Positions 1-11,641 of a stretch of 64,000 nt of DNA are shown here, piece by piece. The notes beneath the pieces are model-generated. The model was not told the origin of the DNA. It saw nothing but the letters and a program-made list of their open reading frames with translations, and did no database searches. The position numbers and the translations under genes are program-made. The number at the start of each line of letters is the position of its first letter. The stretch's first letter is position 1. The stretch covers positions 65,936 to 129,935 of the forward strand of contig NZ_JODM01000015.1 in the NCBI RefSeq assembly GCF_000717995.1, in the 5' to 3' direction. The DNA comes from Streptomyces violaceorubidus (GTDB lineage: Bacteria > Actinomycetota > Actinomycetes > Streptomycetales > Streptomycetaceae).

Positions 1-1297
1 CCAGGTAGGCGGCCAGCGCGGTGTCCATGCCCACGCCGGCGACGCTCCAGCCGTGCTCGGCGAAGACGCGCATCGCGCCCTTGGCGTTGTGGAAGACCTT
101 CGGCCGGTCCGGGTCGCAGAGCCAGGAGCGCAGCGCCGCCTCGTCGGCCTCGTCGATCTCCGTCGGGTCGAACCAGGCGGCCCTCCCGTCGGACGCGGCC
201 AGCGCGACCTCGGTCACCGAGCCGGTGCCCAGCGCCCAGGTGTCGACCGTGGCCACACCGAGCGGCGAGGTGCCGTGCTCGGCGAGCCAGCCGGCCAGCT
301 CGCCCGTGCCCAGCACGGTGCCGTCCAGCTCCACGCCGTCCGCGACCACCGGGGTGGCCTCGGCCTCCTCGGCGCCGGGGTCGACCGCGTAGAGCCGCTC
401 GCGCAGGGAGGGGTTGCGGATCTCCAGGGTGTCGAGGATCATCGCGACGCCCTTGCGGTCGTAGGCCGTCCGCTCCAGGTCGGTGACGGTCCTCGGCAGC
501 TCGACCCGGCGCTCCAGCTCGGTGAGCCGGCGGTTGAGCTTCACGGACTCCAGGTGGTCGCGCAGGTTCTGCCCGGCCTTGCCCTTGACCTCGTCGACGC
601 GCTCGACCAGCTCCGCGAAGGACCCGAACTGGTTGATCCACTTCGCGGCGGTCTTCTCGCCGACGCCCGGGATGCCGGGCAGGTTGTCGGACGGGTCGCC
701 GCGCAGCGCCGCGAAGTCGGGGTACTGGGCGGGGGTCAGCCCGTACTTCTCGAAGACCTTCTCCGGGGTGAAGCGGGTCAGCTCGGAGACGCCCTTGGTC
801 GGGTACAGGACCGTGGTGTGCTCGCTGACCAGCTGGAAGGAGTCCCGGTCGCCGGTGACGATCAGCACGTCGAAGCCCTCGGCCTCGGCCTGGGTGGCGA
901 GGGTGGCGATGACGTCGTCCGCCTCGAAGCCCTCGACGGCGAAGCGGGGGACGTGCATGGAGTCGAGCAGCTCGCCGATCAGCTCCACCTGCCCCTTGAA
1001 CTCGTCCGGGGTCTTGGAGCGGTTCGCCTTGTACTCGGTGAACTCCTCCGAGCGCCAGGTCTTGCGGGAGACGTCGAACGCCACCGCGAAGTGCGTGGGC
1101 GCCTCGTCACGCAGGGTGTTGGCCAGCATCGACGCGAACCCGTAGATCGCGTTGGTCGGCTGGCCCGTCGCGGTCGTGAAGTTCTCCGCGGGCAGCGCGA
1201 AGAACGCGCGGTACGCCAGCGAGTGCCCGTCCATGAGCATCAGCCGCGGTCGGCCGCCGGAGGTGCTGTCGGTCTTCTTCGATGCTGTCTTCGCCAC
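1..1297 (-). CDS. polA: DNA polymerase I, N-terminal part (runs off the window)
   Basis: Replicative repair polymerase that removes RNA primers and fills gaps. The 432 codons present cover the 5'-3' exonuclease (FEN-like) domain: an early LMLMDGHSLAYRAF stretch, an acidic VEGFEADDVIA motif, VTGDRDSFQLV and the helix-hairpin-helix region around RGDPSDNLPGIPGVG, followed by the start of the inactive 3'-5' exonuclease-like domain. The polymerase domain lies outside the window to the left. I chose the GTG at 1297 because the conserved sequence begins about 20 residues later and no better upstream start exists. It is divergent from the oxidoreductase gene at 1499, with about 200 bases between them. 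Confidence 0.95.
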   Translation of the reverse strand, partial: MAKTASKKTDSTSGGRPRLMLMDGHSLAYRAFFALPAENFTTATGQPTNAIYGFASMLANTLRDEAPTHFAVAFDVSRKTWRSEEFTEYKANRSKTPDEFKGQVELIGELLDSMHVPRFAVEGFEADDVIATLATQAEAEGFDVLIVTGDRDSFQLVSEHTTVLYPTKGVSELTRFTPEKVFEKYGLTPAQYPDFAALRGDPSDNLPGIPGVGEKTAAKWINQFGSFAELVERVDEVKGKAGQNLRDHLESVKLNRRLTELERRVELPRTVTDLERTAYDRKGVAMILDTLEIRNPSLRERLYAVDPGAEEAEATPVVADGVELDGTVLGTGELAGWLAEHGTSPLGVATVDTWALGTGSVTEVALAASDGRAAWFDPTEIDEADEAALRSWLCDPDRPKVFHNAKGAMRVFAEHGWSVAGVGMDTALAAYL

Positions 1298-1498
1298 GAC
1301 ACCGATCCTGCCACGTGCCACTGACAGTGCGTCCCGCCCTCGCCGTCCCGCGCCGTCGCGCACCGGCCGCGCGGCGGCGGCACCACGGGTCCCGCACTCC
1401 TCGCCCACCGCCTCCGCCCCTCCCGGACGGCCTCGCTGTCACCGGGGCGTGCGAGGATCGGAGACGTACTTCACAACGCGTAAGCGAAGGAGCGCGCG

Positions 1499-3778
<2,280 letters not shown>

Positions 3779-3870
3779 GCGTTTGCTCAGCGAGGTGGAG
3801 CGGCCGGCCGGTCACGGCGACCGGTCGGCGGACCCGCAGAGGGATCGACGAAGGCGAAACGGAGCCGGCC

Positions 3871-4350
3871 ATGGGCGAGCAGCAGCAGGCGCAGTTCCCG
3901 CAGGAGGTCATCGACGAGTACGCCGCGCTCGGCGTCGACCTGCCCGCACTGTTCTCCGCCGGACACCTGGGGAGGCGCATGGGCGTCCAGATCGTCGAGG
4001 CGTCGGCGGACCGGGTCGTCGGCACGATGCCGGTGGAGGGCAACACCCAGCCGTACGGGCTGCTGCACGGCGGCGCCTCGGCCGTGCTCGCCGAGACGCT
4101 GGGGTCGGTCGGCTCGATGCTGCACGGCGGCGCCTCCAAGATCGCCGTCGGTGTCGACCTGAACTGCACCCACCACCGCGGGGCCCGCTCCGGCCTGGTC
4201 ACCGGGGTGGCCACGCCGGTGCACCGGGGCCGGTCGACGGCGACGTACGAGATCGTGATCAGCGACGAGCAGGACCGGCGGGTGTGCACGGCCCGGCTGA
4301 CCTGTCTGCTGCGGGACGTGGACCTCGGCGGCGGGGCCGCGGCGGGCTGA
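3871..4350 (+). CDS. Hotdog-fold thioesterase (PaaI/EntH-like)
   Basis: A 159-aa acyl-CoA thioesterase of the PaaI/YbdB type. The diagnostic motif is NTQPYGLLHGGASAVLAETLG, in which the HGG turn and the Glu (or neighbouring residues) form the active site; it is followed by the VGVDLNCTHH strand typical of these proteins. The ATG at 3871 follows a GGAG at 3861. The same frame runs open far upstream because of the high GC content, but that part is only a shadow of the oxidoreductase gene. It follows the oxidoreductase by 92 bases and may be co-transcribed. The substrate cannot be told from sequence; in actinomycetes, aryl-CoA or acyl-CoA housekeeping is usual. Confidence 0.88.
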   Translation: MGEQQQAQFPQEVIDEYAALGVDLPALFSAGHLGRRMGVQIVEASADRVVGTMPVEGNTQPYGLLHGGASAVLAETLGSVGSMLHGGASKIAVGVDLNCTHHRGARSGLVTGVATPVHRGRSTATYEIVISDEQDRRVCTARLTCLLRDVDLGGGAAAG

Positions 4351-4434
4351 GCACCGTCGCCGGACACCCGGGGGCGCGGTGCGTGCCGGTGTCGTCCCGC
4401 GGCGCCCGTGACCGAGGCGCCCGTGGCCGCGGCA

Positions 4435-4463
4435 TTGCTCCCGGTCGTCCCGCGTCCTAGCGT
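4435..4463 (+). promoter_or_regulatory. Candidate promoter giving a leaderless transcript
   Basis: TTGCTC (4435-4440), 17 bases, then TAGCGT (4458-4463). The ATG of the lipoprotein gene begins 6 bases after the -10 hexamer and no ribosome site is present, so transcription should start at or next to the ATG. Confidence 0.5.
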
Positions 4464-4469
4464 CGGGGC

Positions 4470-4913
4470 ATGGGACGGGGCGGAGCACTCCGGCGGGGAC
4501 GGGCGGCGCTGACTCCGGTGACGGCCGTCGTGGTCGCCGGCTGTGGCAACTCCGGTGACGGGCCGGGCGGTTCCCCCGGCGCCGCGCGAGGCGCATCCGC
4601 GTCGTCCGCGTCGCCCCCGTCCCCGTCGTCCTCGTCCCCGCGGCCCCTGTCCGGCGCGGAGTTGTGCGTGAGCGCCGTCGGGTACTGGGCGCGCGAGATG
4701 CTGGACGGCGGCGAGCCCTACGGCGACTATCAGTCGATGGGACTGTCCAACCGGCAGTACGGCATCCTGCGGGAGGTCGTGGAGGCAGCGCGGGCCGCGC
4801 AGCGGGACCAAGGCACCAGGCAGGCACGGGAGTTGATCGACCGCCAGGTGCGGCGGGCGTGCGCCGAGGGGTACCGCGACGGCGCTCCGAGCCACGGCCC
4901 GTGGCAGTCGTGA
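4470..4913 (+). CDS. Small lipoprotein of unknown function
   Basis: A 147-aa protein with a short basic N-terminus (RRGRAAL), a hydrophobic stretch and the lipobox V-A-G-C with the lipidated Cys at residue 25, so it should be exported and anchored by Lgt/Lsp. A Ser/Pro/Ala-rich linker (about residues 28-60) follows, then a compact domain with two cysteines and many charged residues. I recognise no family. The start has no ribosome binding site but a TAGCGT -10-like hexamer 6 bases upstream. Its stop overlaps the GTG of the next gene by 4 bases (GTGA), so the two products are probably made together and may act together at the membrane. Confidence 0.75.
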   Translation: MGRGGALRRGRAALTPVTAVVVAGCGNSGDGPGGSPGAARGASASSASPPSPSSSSPRPLSGAELCVSAVGYWAREMLDGGEPYGDYQSMGLSNRQYGILREVVEAARAAQRDQGTRQARELIDRQVRRACAEGYRDGAPSHGPWQS

Positions 4914-5506
4914 GCGGCATCGGACCGGTCGAGCCGGGTGACGACACCCGCGCCCGGGAGGCCCCGCCGCCCCGGCCGCGCGGGCGCCTCCTCCTGCGCT
5001 ACGAGCGTCACCGCCGGACGGTCCTCGCCTCCACCGCCGTCCTCGCCGTCATGGCGGGCGGCGGCTACCTGTACGCGAGTCGGCCGCAGCCGCGCCCCGC
5101 TTCCGCGCCTCCCTACCCGTCCCAGGCGATCGACCTCGTCTACGTGACCCCCGCGACCGGCTCGCCCGCCACCGCGGCCGGCGGCTTCGGCTTCACGGTG
5201 CTGCTGAGCGTACGGTCGGGACCGCCCGTCACCGTGACGCGGCTGACCCAGCCCTACGACGGCCTGTCGATGACCTCCTCCCCCGCGGCACCTTTCCAGA
5301 CAAAATCGCATTCCGCCCGCAAGATCACCGTCACGCTACGGGTGACGGAATGTGAAAAAGCACCCAGGAATCCCGGGCTCCCTTTCCTGGACGTAACGCT
5401 GCGTAATACGCGAGCAATAGAAGCCCACAGTTTCATCCTCGGGGCGCGCTATGCGCAGGACCTCTCCCAGGCACTTGAGGTCGCCTGCGGCAACGATTCA
5501 CGGTAA
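4910..5506 (+). CDS. Single-pass membrane protein of unknown function
   Basis: A 198-aa protein starting at GTG 4910, translationally coupled to the preceding lipoprotein by a GTGA overlap. A proline/arginine-rich cytoplasmic N-terminus (about 1-37) is followed by one membrane segment (about 38-56, LASTAVLAVMAGGGYLYA) and a beta-rich extracytoplasmic domain with one Cys pair (ECEKAP and VACGND). The last third (from about 5290) is less GC-rich than its surroundings and includes codons rare in this genome. Nothing in it matches a family I know. The pairing with a lipoprotein suggests an envelope function. Confidence 0.7.
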   Translation: MSGIGPVEPGDDTRAREAPPPRPRGRLLLRYERHRRTVLASTAVLAVMAGGGYLYASRPQPRPASAPPYPSQAIDLVYVTPATGSPATAAGGFGFTVLLSVRSGPPVTVTRLTQPYDGLSMTSSPAAPFQTKSHSARKITVTLRVTECEKAPRNPGLPFLDVTLRNTRAIEAHSFILGARYAQDLSQALEVACGNDSR

Positions 5507-5793
5507 CCACCAAAACGCCCGAGACGCCTGAACTCGGACCGCCCGTCCTGCGAGTTCTCACCATGTGGACAGGGCGAATCGGCCGGAATTCAGCCCTTCT
5601 TCCCAGCGAGTACCGCTCTGCAATACCCGATGTCATAACAAGAGAGTCACAGCCTCAGTCAGACCCTCCTCCACCTTCCCCACACCCGCTTAGAGTCACG
5701 GCCAGTCACCGCGCCGTCCGATAGTCATCTCGGTCCAGCGCTCGACTCGGCCGTTTCCACGGGGAGGCGGCTGTGCCAGGGAAAGGACTGATC

Positions 5794-7032
5794 GTGCGTC
5801 AACGTTCGCTCATCGCCATCACCGCCGCTCTGGCGGCGGGAGCGCTCACCCTCACCGCCTGCGGCTCGCGCGACGACGACGGCGGCTCGGACTCCGGCAA
5901 CGGCGGCGGCGGTGGCACCACCGTCGTCATCGGCGTCGACGCCCCGCTGACCGGCGACCTGTCCGCGCTGGGCCTCGGCATCAAGAACTCGGTGGACCTC
6001 GCGGCCAAGACGGCCAACAAGGAGAAGACCGTCGACGGCATCACCTTCAAGGTCGAGGCCCTCGACGACCAGGGCCAGCCCTCCGTCGGCCAGCAGAACG
6101 CCACCAAGCTCGTCGCCGACGACGACGTCCTCGGTGTCGTCGGCCCGCTGAACTCCTCGGTCGGCGAGTCCATGCAGAAGGTCTTCGACACGGCCAAACT
6201 GGTCGAGGTCTCCCCGGCCAACACCAACCCCGCCCTCACCCAGGGCGTGGACTGGCAGAAGGAAAAGGTCCGGCCCTACAAGTCGTACTTCCGCACCGCG
6301 ACCACGGACGCCATCCAGGGCCCGTTCGCCGCGCAGTACGTCTACAACGACGCCAAGAAGAAGAAGGTCTTCGTCATCGACGACAAGAAGACCTACGGCG
6401 CCGGTCTGGCCGCCACCTTCACCGACGAGTTCAAGAAGCTCGGCGGCCAGGTCGCCGGCACCGAGCACATCAACCCGGACACCAAGGACTTCAACGCGGT
6501 CGCCACCAAGGTCAAGAACTCCGGCGCCGACGTCGTCTACTACGGCGGCGAATACCCGCAGGCCGGCCCGCTCAGCAAGCAGATCAAGGCCGCCGGTGCC
6601 AAGATCCCGGTGGTCGGCGGTGACGGCATCTACAGCGCCGACTTCATCAAGCTCGCCGGCGCCAGCGGCACCGGGGACCTCGCGACCTCCGTCGGCGCCC
6701 CGGTCGAGGAGCTCCCCTCGGCCAAGGAGTTCGTCGCCAACTACAAGGCCGCCGGTTACAAGGAGGCCTACGAGGCGTACGGCGGCTACTCCTACGACTC
6801 CGCCTGGGCGATCATCGAGGCCGTCAAGAAGGTCGTCGAGGACAACGACGGGAAGCTTCCCGACGACGCCCGCGCCAAGGTCACCGAGGCCATGCAGAAC
6901 GTCTCCTTCGACGGTGTGACCGGAAAGGTCTCCTTCGACGAGTTCGGTGACGCGACGAACAAGCAGCTCACCGTGTACGCCGTCAAGAACGGTGCCTGGG
7001 GGTCGGTGAAGTCCGGCACCTACACGGGCTGA
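5794..7032 (+). CDS. livK: Branched-chain amino acid ABC transporter, substrate-binding lipoprotein
   Basis: A 412-aa type I periplasmic-binding-fold protein that captures branched-chain amino acids (or related compounds) outside the membrane and hands them to the LivHM permease. The signal peptide ends in the lipobox L-T-A-C (Cys 23), followed by an acidic Gly/Asp linker and the family opening VVIGVDAPLTGDLSALG. The GTG at 5794 is preferred over the in-frame GTG at 5773 because AAAGGA lies 6-7 bases upstream and the signal peptide then has normal length. First gene of livKHMGF; the 123-base gap to livH is larger than the other spacings. Confidence 0.93.
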   Translation: MRQRSLIAITAALAAGALTLTACGSRDDDGGSDSGNGGGGGTTVVIGVDAPLTGDLSALGLGIKNSVDLAAKTANKEKTVDGITFKVEALDDQGQPSVGQQNATKLVADDDVLGVVGPLNSSVGESMQKVFDTAKLVEVSPANTNPALTQGVDWQKEKVRPYKSYFRTATTDAIQGPFAAQYVYNDAKKKKVFVIDDKKTYGAGLAATFTDEFKKLGGQVAGTEHINPDTKDFNAVATKVKNSGADVVYYGGEYPQAGPLSKQIKAAGAKIPVVGGDGIYSADFIKLAGASGTGDLATSVGAPVEELPSAKEFVANYKAAGYKEAYEAYGGYSYDSAWAIIEAVKKVVEDNDGKLPDDARAKVTEAMQNVSFDGVTGKVSFDEFGDATNKQLTVYAVKNGAWGSVKSGTYTG

Positions 7033-7155
7033 TCCACCTCCGCATCACTGATCACGTGATCACGAGCCGCGCGGGGCGCTGTTCCACAGGCGCCCCGCGC
7101 GGACTCGCATCCGGCCACATCCGTCGCAATTTCCGAACGTCTCGGAGGACATGCG

Positions 7156-8088
7156 GTGAACGAACTGCCGCAGCAGCTGGTCAACGGCCTGCTACTGGGA
7201 TCCATGTACGGGCTGGTCGCCATCGGCTACACGATGGTCTATGGCATCGTCCAGCTCATCAACTTCGCCCACGGCGAGATCTTCATGACCGGCGCCTTCG
7301 GCGCGCTCACGGTCTACCTGTACATCCTGCCCGACGGCACCTCCATGCTGATCGCCCTTCCCCTCATGCTCATCGGCGCGATGGTGGTCTCCGTCACCGT
7401 GGCCGTCGGGGCGGAACGGTTCGCCTATCGCCCCCTGCGCGGGGCCCCCCGCCTCGCCCCCCTCATCACCGCCATCGGCCTCTCCCTCGCCCTCCAGCAG
7501 GCGGTGTGGGCCTGGTACCCGGGCGCCAAGTCGAAGATCAGCTTCCCGCAGATCGAGGGCGGGCCGTTCCACATCGGCAGCGTCACCATCCAGACCGGCG
7601 ACATCTTCCTGCTCGTCGCGGCCCCGGTCAGCATGGCCATCCTCGCCTACTTCGTGATGCGCACCCGTACCGGACGCGGCATGCAGGCCACCGCGCAGGA
7701 CCCCGACACCGCCAAGCTGATGGGTGTCAACACGGACCGCATCATCGTGGTCGCCTTCGCCCTCGGCGCCGTCTTCGCCGCCGTCGGAGGAGTCGCCAAC
7801 GGCCTGAAGTACGGCGACATCGACTTCCGGATGGGCTTCATCCTCGGCCTCAAGGCCTTCACCGCCGCCGTCCTCGGCGGCATCGGCAACATCTACGGCG
7901 CCATGATCGGCGGCGTCGTCCTCGGTGTCGCCGAGACCCTGGCCACCGCCTACATCGCCGACGTGCCCGGCCTGGACAAGCTCGGCAGCCAGTCCTGGGC
8001 GGACGTCTGGGCCTTCATCCTCCTCATCCTCGTGCTGCTGTTCAGGCCACAGGGCCTGCTCGGCGAACGCGTTGCGGACAGGGCGTGA
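7156..8088 (+). CDS. livH: Branched-chain amino acid ABC transporter permease LivH
   Basis: A 310-aa inner-membrane permease with about eight hydrophobic segments, one half of the translocation pore. Family signatures are LVAIGYTMVYGIVQLINFAHGEIFM near the N-terminus and LGLKAFTAAVLGGIGNIYGAMIGG near the C-terminus, which contact the ATPases. CGGAGG at 7143-7148 sets the GTG start at 7156; the nearby ATG at 7151 is out of frame and stops after two codons. The stop lies 5 bases before the livM ATG. Confidence 0.95.
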   Translation: MNELPQQLVNGLLLGSMYGLVAIGYTMVYGIVQLINFAHGEIFMTGAFGALTVYLYILPDGTSMLIALPLMLIGAMVVSVTVAVGAERFAYRPLRGAPRLAPLITAIGLSLALQQAVWAWYPGAKSKISFPQIEGGPFHIGSVTIQTGDIFLLVAAPVSMAILAYFVMRTRTGRGMQATAQDPDTAKLMGVNTDRIIVVAFALGAVFAAVGGVANGLKYGDIDFRMGFILGLKAFTAAVLGGIGNIYGAMIGGVVLGVAETLATAYIADVPGLDKLGSQSWADVWAFILLILVLLFRPQGLLGERVADRA

Positions 8089-8093
8089 CACCG

Positions 8094-9920
8094 ATGACCA
8101 CACAGACCACCGCTCCGAAGACGGCCGGCGCCTCCGCCGCGGCCGACACCTCCGGCCTCATCGGCATACCCGCGCCCCTCGGCCGCGCCCTCGCCACCGG
8201 GGGCGGCGTCCTCACCGTCGTCTCCACCTTCCTGGCCTGGACGTGGACCGCCGAGTTCCCCGGCGACCTCACCGTCTACGGCTACCCGGGCGGCCTCCAG
8301 GTGCTGGTGCTGGTCGCCGGCGCCCTCACCACCCTGTTCGGCCTCGCCTCGTACGGCGTCAAGGGGCTGCGCTGGCTCGTGCCCGCCGGCGCCGACGCGG
8401 CGCTGAAGTTCGCCGCCCTCGCCGCCTTCGCGGCCACCTGGTACACGATCGTCGCGATCAGCGCCCAGCTCGGCGGCCTGGTCAACCTGGAACCCGGCGG
8501 CTACGTCGCCGCGGCCGCCACCCTGATCGCCCTCGTCGGCTCCCTCGCGCTCCCCTTCGAGCGCCCCGAACCCGACCCCATCGACCCCGACGACGCGGGC
8601 TGGGAGCAGTTCAAGCACACCGCCTCCCACCACTGGCAGACCGTCAAGGCCGCCTTCGCCACCGGCACCCCGCGCCCCGTGCGCGCCCTGCCGTCCTACG
8701 CCGAGATCCTGATCATCGTCGCCGTCCTCGCGATCGCCCTGCTCGTCTTCACCTACGGCATCGGCACCGAGTACGACGAGCTCTTCGTCGGCTTCCTGAT
8801 CGTCGCCGGACTCGGCTTCGCCGCCGTGCACCGGGCCGGCCTGATCGCCCAGGCCACGGAGATCACCTCCCGGCACCAGAACATCACCGTCTGCGGCGCG
8901 TTCGTCGCGGCGGCCTGCTTCCCCTTCACCCAGTCCGACGACCAGTACGCGACCCTCGGCGTCTACATCCTCATCTTCGCCACCGTCGCCCTGGGCCTGA
9001 ACATCGTCGTCGGCCTCGCGGGCCTGCTCGACCTCGGTTACGTCGCCTTCCTCGGCGTCGGCGCCTACGCGGCCGCGCTGGTCTCCGGATCGCCCAGCTC
9101 CCCGTTCGACGTGCACTTCCCCTTCTGGGCCGCGGTCATCGTCGGTGCCCTCGCCTCGCTCGTCTTCGGTGTGCTCATCGGCGCCCCGACCCTGCGGCTG
9201 CGCGGCGACTACCTCGCCATCGTGACGCTCGGCTTCGGTGAGATCTTCCGCATCACCGCCAACAACCTGGACGGCACCTCGGGACCGGACCTCACCAACG
9301 GCTCCAACGGCGTCTCGTCCATCCCGGACCTCAAGATCCTCGGTCTGGACCTCGGCGTCCAGCACGACATCGGCGGCTTCACGATCGGCCGGTTCGCCAA
9401 CTACTTCTTCCTGATGCTGATCATCACGGCCGTCGTCGTCCTCGTCTTCAGGCGCAGCGGCGACTCCCGCATCGGCCGGGCCTGGGTCGCCATCCGCGAG
9501 GACGAGACCGCCGCCCTGGCGATGGGCATCAACGGCTTCCGCGTCAAGCTCATCGCGTTCGCCGTCGGCGCCACCCTCGCGGGCCTGGCCGGCACCGTGC
9601 AGGCGCACGTGACCTACACGGTCACGCCCGAGCAGTACCTCTTCGCGGGCACCACCCCGCCCAACTCCGCCTTCCTGCTCGCCGCGGTCGTGCTCGGCGG
9701 CATGGGCACCATCGCGGGTCCGCTCATCGGCGCCTCGCTGCTCTTCCTGATCCCCAACAAGCTCCAGTTCCTCGGCGACTACCAGCTCTTCGCCTTCGGA
9801 CTCGCGCTCGTCCTGCTCATGCGCTTCCGTCCCGAAGGCCTCATCGCCAACAGGCGCCGCAAGCTGGAATTCCACGAAGAGGCCGAAGCGCCCACCACCC
9901 TGAGCAAGACAGGGGCCTGA
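8094..9920 (+). CDS. livM: Branched-chain amino acid ABC transporter permease LivM, long form
   Basis: A 608-aa permease, the partner of LivH. The canonical LivM core begins around residue 288 (LGVYILIFATVALGLNIVVG, then GLAGLLDLGYVAFLGVGAYA and the EAA-type loop RIGRAWVAIREDETAA). It is preceded by about 285 additional residues: four hydrophobic segments (about 30-165), a polar stretch rich in Asp/Pro/Glu, then further hydrophobic segments. Usual LivM proteins are roughly 320-430 aa, so the N-terminal part is an add-on. The ATG at 8094 follows a GGACAGGG; a GTG at 8085 overlapping the livH stop (GTGA) is an alternative. Confidence 0.92.
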   Translation: MTTQTTAPKTAGASAAADTSGLIGIPAPLGRALATGGGVLTVVSTFLAWTWTAEFPGDLTVYGYPGGLQVLVLVAGALTTLFGLASYGVKGLRWLVPAGADAALKFAALAAFAATWYTIVAISAQLGGLVNLEPGGYVAAAATLIALVGSLALPFERPEPDPIDPDDAGWEQFKHTASHHWQTVKAAFATGTPRPVRALPSYAEILIIVAVLAIALLVFTYGIGTEYDELFVGFLIVAGLGFAAVHRAGLIAQATEITSRHQNITVCGAFVAAACFPFTQSDDQYATLGVYILIFATVALGLNIVVGLAGLLDLGYVAFLGVGAYAAALVSGSPSSPFDVHFPFWAAVIVGALASLVFGVLIGAPTLRLRGDYLAIVTLGFGEIFRITANNLDGTSGPDLTNGSNGVSSIPDLKILGLDLGVQHDIGGFTIGRFANYFFLMLIITAVVVLVFRRSGDSRIGRAWVAIREDETAALAMGINGFRVKLIAFAVGATLAGLAGTVQAHVTYTVTPEQYLFAGTTPPNSAFLLAAVVLGGMGTIAGPLIGASLLFLIPNKLQFLGDYQLFAFGLALVLLMRFRPEGLIANRRRKLEFHEEAEAPTTLSKTGA

Positions 9921-9925
9921 CCACC

Positions 9926-10849
9926 ATGACCACCGACACCACCACCAAGGACACCGCACCGGGCGCCCCGGCCCCCGGCACCACCATCCTCGACGCACGC
10001 GGTGTCACGATGCGCTTCGGCGGACTGACCGCCGTGAACGGCGTCGACCTCACCGTGGGCAGCGGCGAGATCGTCGGCCTCATCGGCCCCAACGGCGCCG
10101 GCAAGACAACCTTCTTCAACTGCCTCACCGGCCTCTACATCCCGACCGAGGGAGAGGTCCGCTACAAGGACAAGGTCCTGCCGGCCAAGTCCTTCAAAGT
10201 GACCGCCGCCGGCGTCGCCCGTACCTTCCAGAACATCCGACTGTTCGGCAACATGTCGGTCCTGGAGAACGTCCTGGTCGGCCGGCACACCCGGACCAAA
10301 GAAGGCTTCTGGTCAGCCGTGCTGCGCGGCCCCGGCTTCCACCGGGCGGAGAAAGCCTCCCGGGAACGCGCCCTGGAACTCCTGGAGTTCGTCGGCCTGG
10401 CCGCCAAGGCCGACCACCTCGCGCGCAACCTGCCCTACGGCGAACAGCGCAAACTGGAGATCGCCCGCGCCCTGGCCAGCGAGCCAGGACTGCTGCTCCT
10501 GGACGAACCCACGGCCGGCATGAACCCGCAGGAGACCCGGGCCACCGAGGAACTGGTCTTCGCCATCCGCGACAAGGGCATCGCCGTCCTCGTCATCGAG
10601 CACGACATGCGGTTCATCTTCAACCTCTGCGACCGCGTCGCCGTACTCGTCCAGGGCGAGAAACTCATCGAGGGCGACAGCGCCACGGTGCAGGGCGACG
10701 AACGCGTGGTCGCCGCCTACCTCGGCGAACCCCTCGCGAACGACCCCGGCGCCGCGGAGGCGGCCGAGGTGGAGGCCGCCGAAGCGGCACAGGCCTCCGG
10801 GGCCGACACCACCACGGACACCGCGGCCGGCAAGGAGAACGACCGATGA
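9926..10849 (+). CDS. livG: Branched-chain amino acid ABC transporter ATPase LivG
   Basis: A 307-aa ATP-binding subunit. It carries Walker A GPNGAGKTT, the LivG-specific GVARTFQNIRLF region, an ABC signature in the variant form LPYGEQRKLEIARAL, Walker B LLLLDEPTAGMNPQET and the switch His in VIEHDMRF. The last roughly 45 residues are an Ala/Glu-rich tail beyond the usual LivG end. It begins 5 bases after livM and overlaps livF by ATGA. Confidence 0.95.
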   Translation: MTTDTTTKDTAPGAPAPGTTILDARGVTMRFGGLTAVNGVDLTVGSGEIVGLIGPNGAGKTTFFNCLTGLYIPTEGEVRYKDKVLPAKSFKVTAAGVARTFQNIRLFGNMSVLENVLVGRHTRTKEGFWSAVLRGPGFHRAEKASRERALELLEFVGLAAKADHLARNLPYGEQRKLEIARALASEPGLLLLDEPTAGMNPQETRATEELVFAIRDKGIAVLVIEHDMRFIFNLCDRVAVLVQGEKLIEGDSATVQGDERVVAAYLGEPLANDPGAAEAAEVEAAEAAQASGADTTTDTAAGKENDR

Positions 10850-11562
10850 CCGCACTGCTCGAGGTCGAGGACCTCCGCGTCGCCTACGGCAAGATCGAGG
10901 CCGTCAAAGGCATCTCCTTCACGGTCGACGCCGGCGAGGTGGTCACCCTCATCGGCACCAACGGCGCCGGCAAGACCACGACACTGCGCACCCTGTCCGG
11001 ACTGCTGAAACCGGTCGGCGGCCAGATCAGGTTCGCCGGCAAGTCGCTGAAGAAGATCCCCGCGCACCAGATCGTCTCGCTGGGACTCGCCCACTCCCCC
11101 GAGGGGCGGCACATCTTCCCGCGCATGACCATCGAGGACAACCTGCGCCTCGGCGCCTTCCTGCGCAGCGACAGGCCGGGCATCGAGAAGGACATCCAGC
11201 GCGCCTACGACCTCTTCCCGATCCTCGGCGAACGCCGCAAGCAGGCCGCGGGCACCCTGTCCGGCGGTGAGCAGCAGATGCTCGCCATGGGCCGAGCCCT
11301 GATGTCCCAGCCCAAGCTGCTCATGCTCGACGAGCCCTCCATGGGCCTCTCACCGATCATGATGCAGAAGATCATGGCGACCATCGCCGAGCTGAAGTCC
11401 CAGGGCACCACCATCCTGCTCGTCGAGCAGAACGCCCAGGCCGCCCTCTCCCTGGCCGACCACGGCCACGTCATGGAGGTCGGCAACATCGTCCTGTCCG
11501 GCAGCGGCCAGGACCTGCTCCACGACGAGTCCGTCCGCAAGGCCTACCTCGGCGAGGACTGA
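10846..11562 (+). CDS. livF: Branched-chain amino acid ABC transporter ATPase LivF
   Basis: A 238-aa second ATPase that pairs with LivG. Walker A is GTNGAGKTTT, the signature LSGGEQQMLAMGRAL, Walker B LLMLDEPSMGLSP and the switch His is replaced by Gln in LLVEQNA, which is normal for LivF. The ATG overlaps the livG stop by ATGA, so the two ATPases are made in balanced amounts. The operon ends here and is followed by a long hairpin. Confidence 0.95.
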   Translation: MTALLEVEDLRVAYGKIEAVKGISFTVDAGEVVTLIGTNGAGKTTTLRTLSGLLKPVGGQIRFAGKSLKKIPAHQIVSLGLAHSPEGRHIFPRMTIEDNLRLGAFLRSDRPGIEKDIQRAYDLFPILGERRKQAAGTLSGGEQQMLAMGRALMSQPKLLMLDEPSMGLSPIMMQKIMATIAELKSQGTTILLVEQNAQAALSLADHGHVMEVGNIVLSGSGQDLLHDESVRKAYLGED

Positions 11563-11584
11563 CACGCCCAGCGCACCGTACGAA

Positions 11585-11625
11585 TGAGGCCCGCTCCCCC
11601 CGGTATGGGGGGGGAGCGGGCCTCA
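11585..11625. terminator. Bidirectional terminator between livF and the response regulator
   Basis: A long near-perfect inverted repeat: TGAGGCCCGCTCCCC (from 11585) pairs with GGGGAGCGGGCCTCA (ending 11625) around a GGTAT-containing loop. It sits between two convergent genes, 22 bases after livF and 17 bases from the regulator stop, so it probably serves both. Confidence 0.85.
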
Positions 11626-11641
11626 CTTGCACGTGGAGGCT

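Noticed and set aside
53..1324. 423-residue plus-strand frame
   Set aside because: Antisense to polA, whose exonuclease motifs are clear; no conserved feature of its own.
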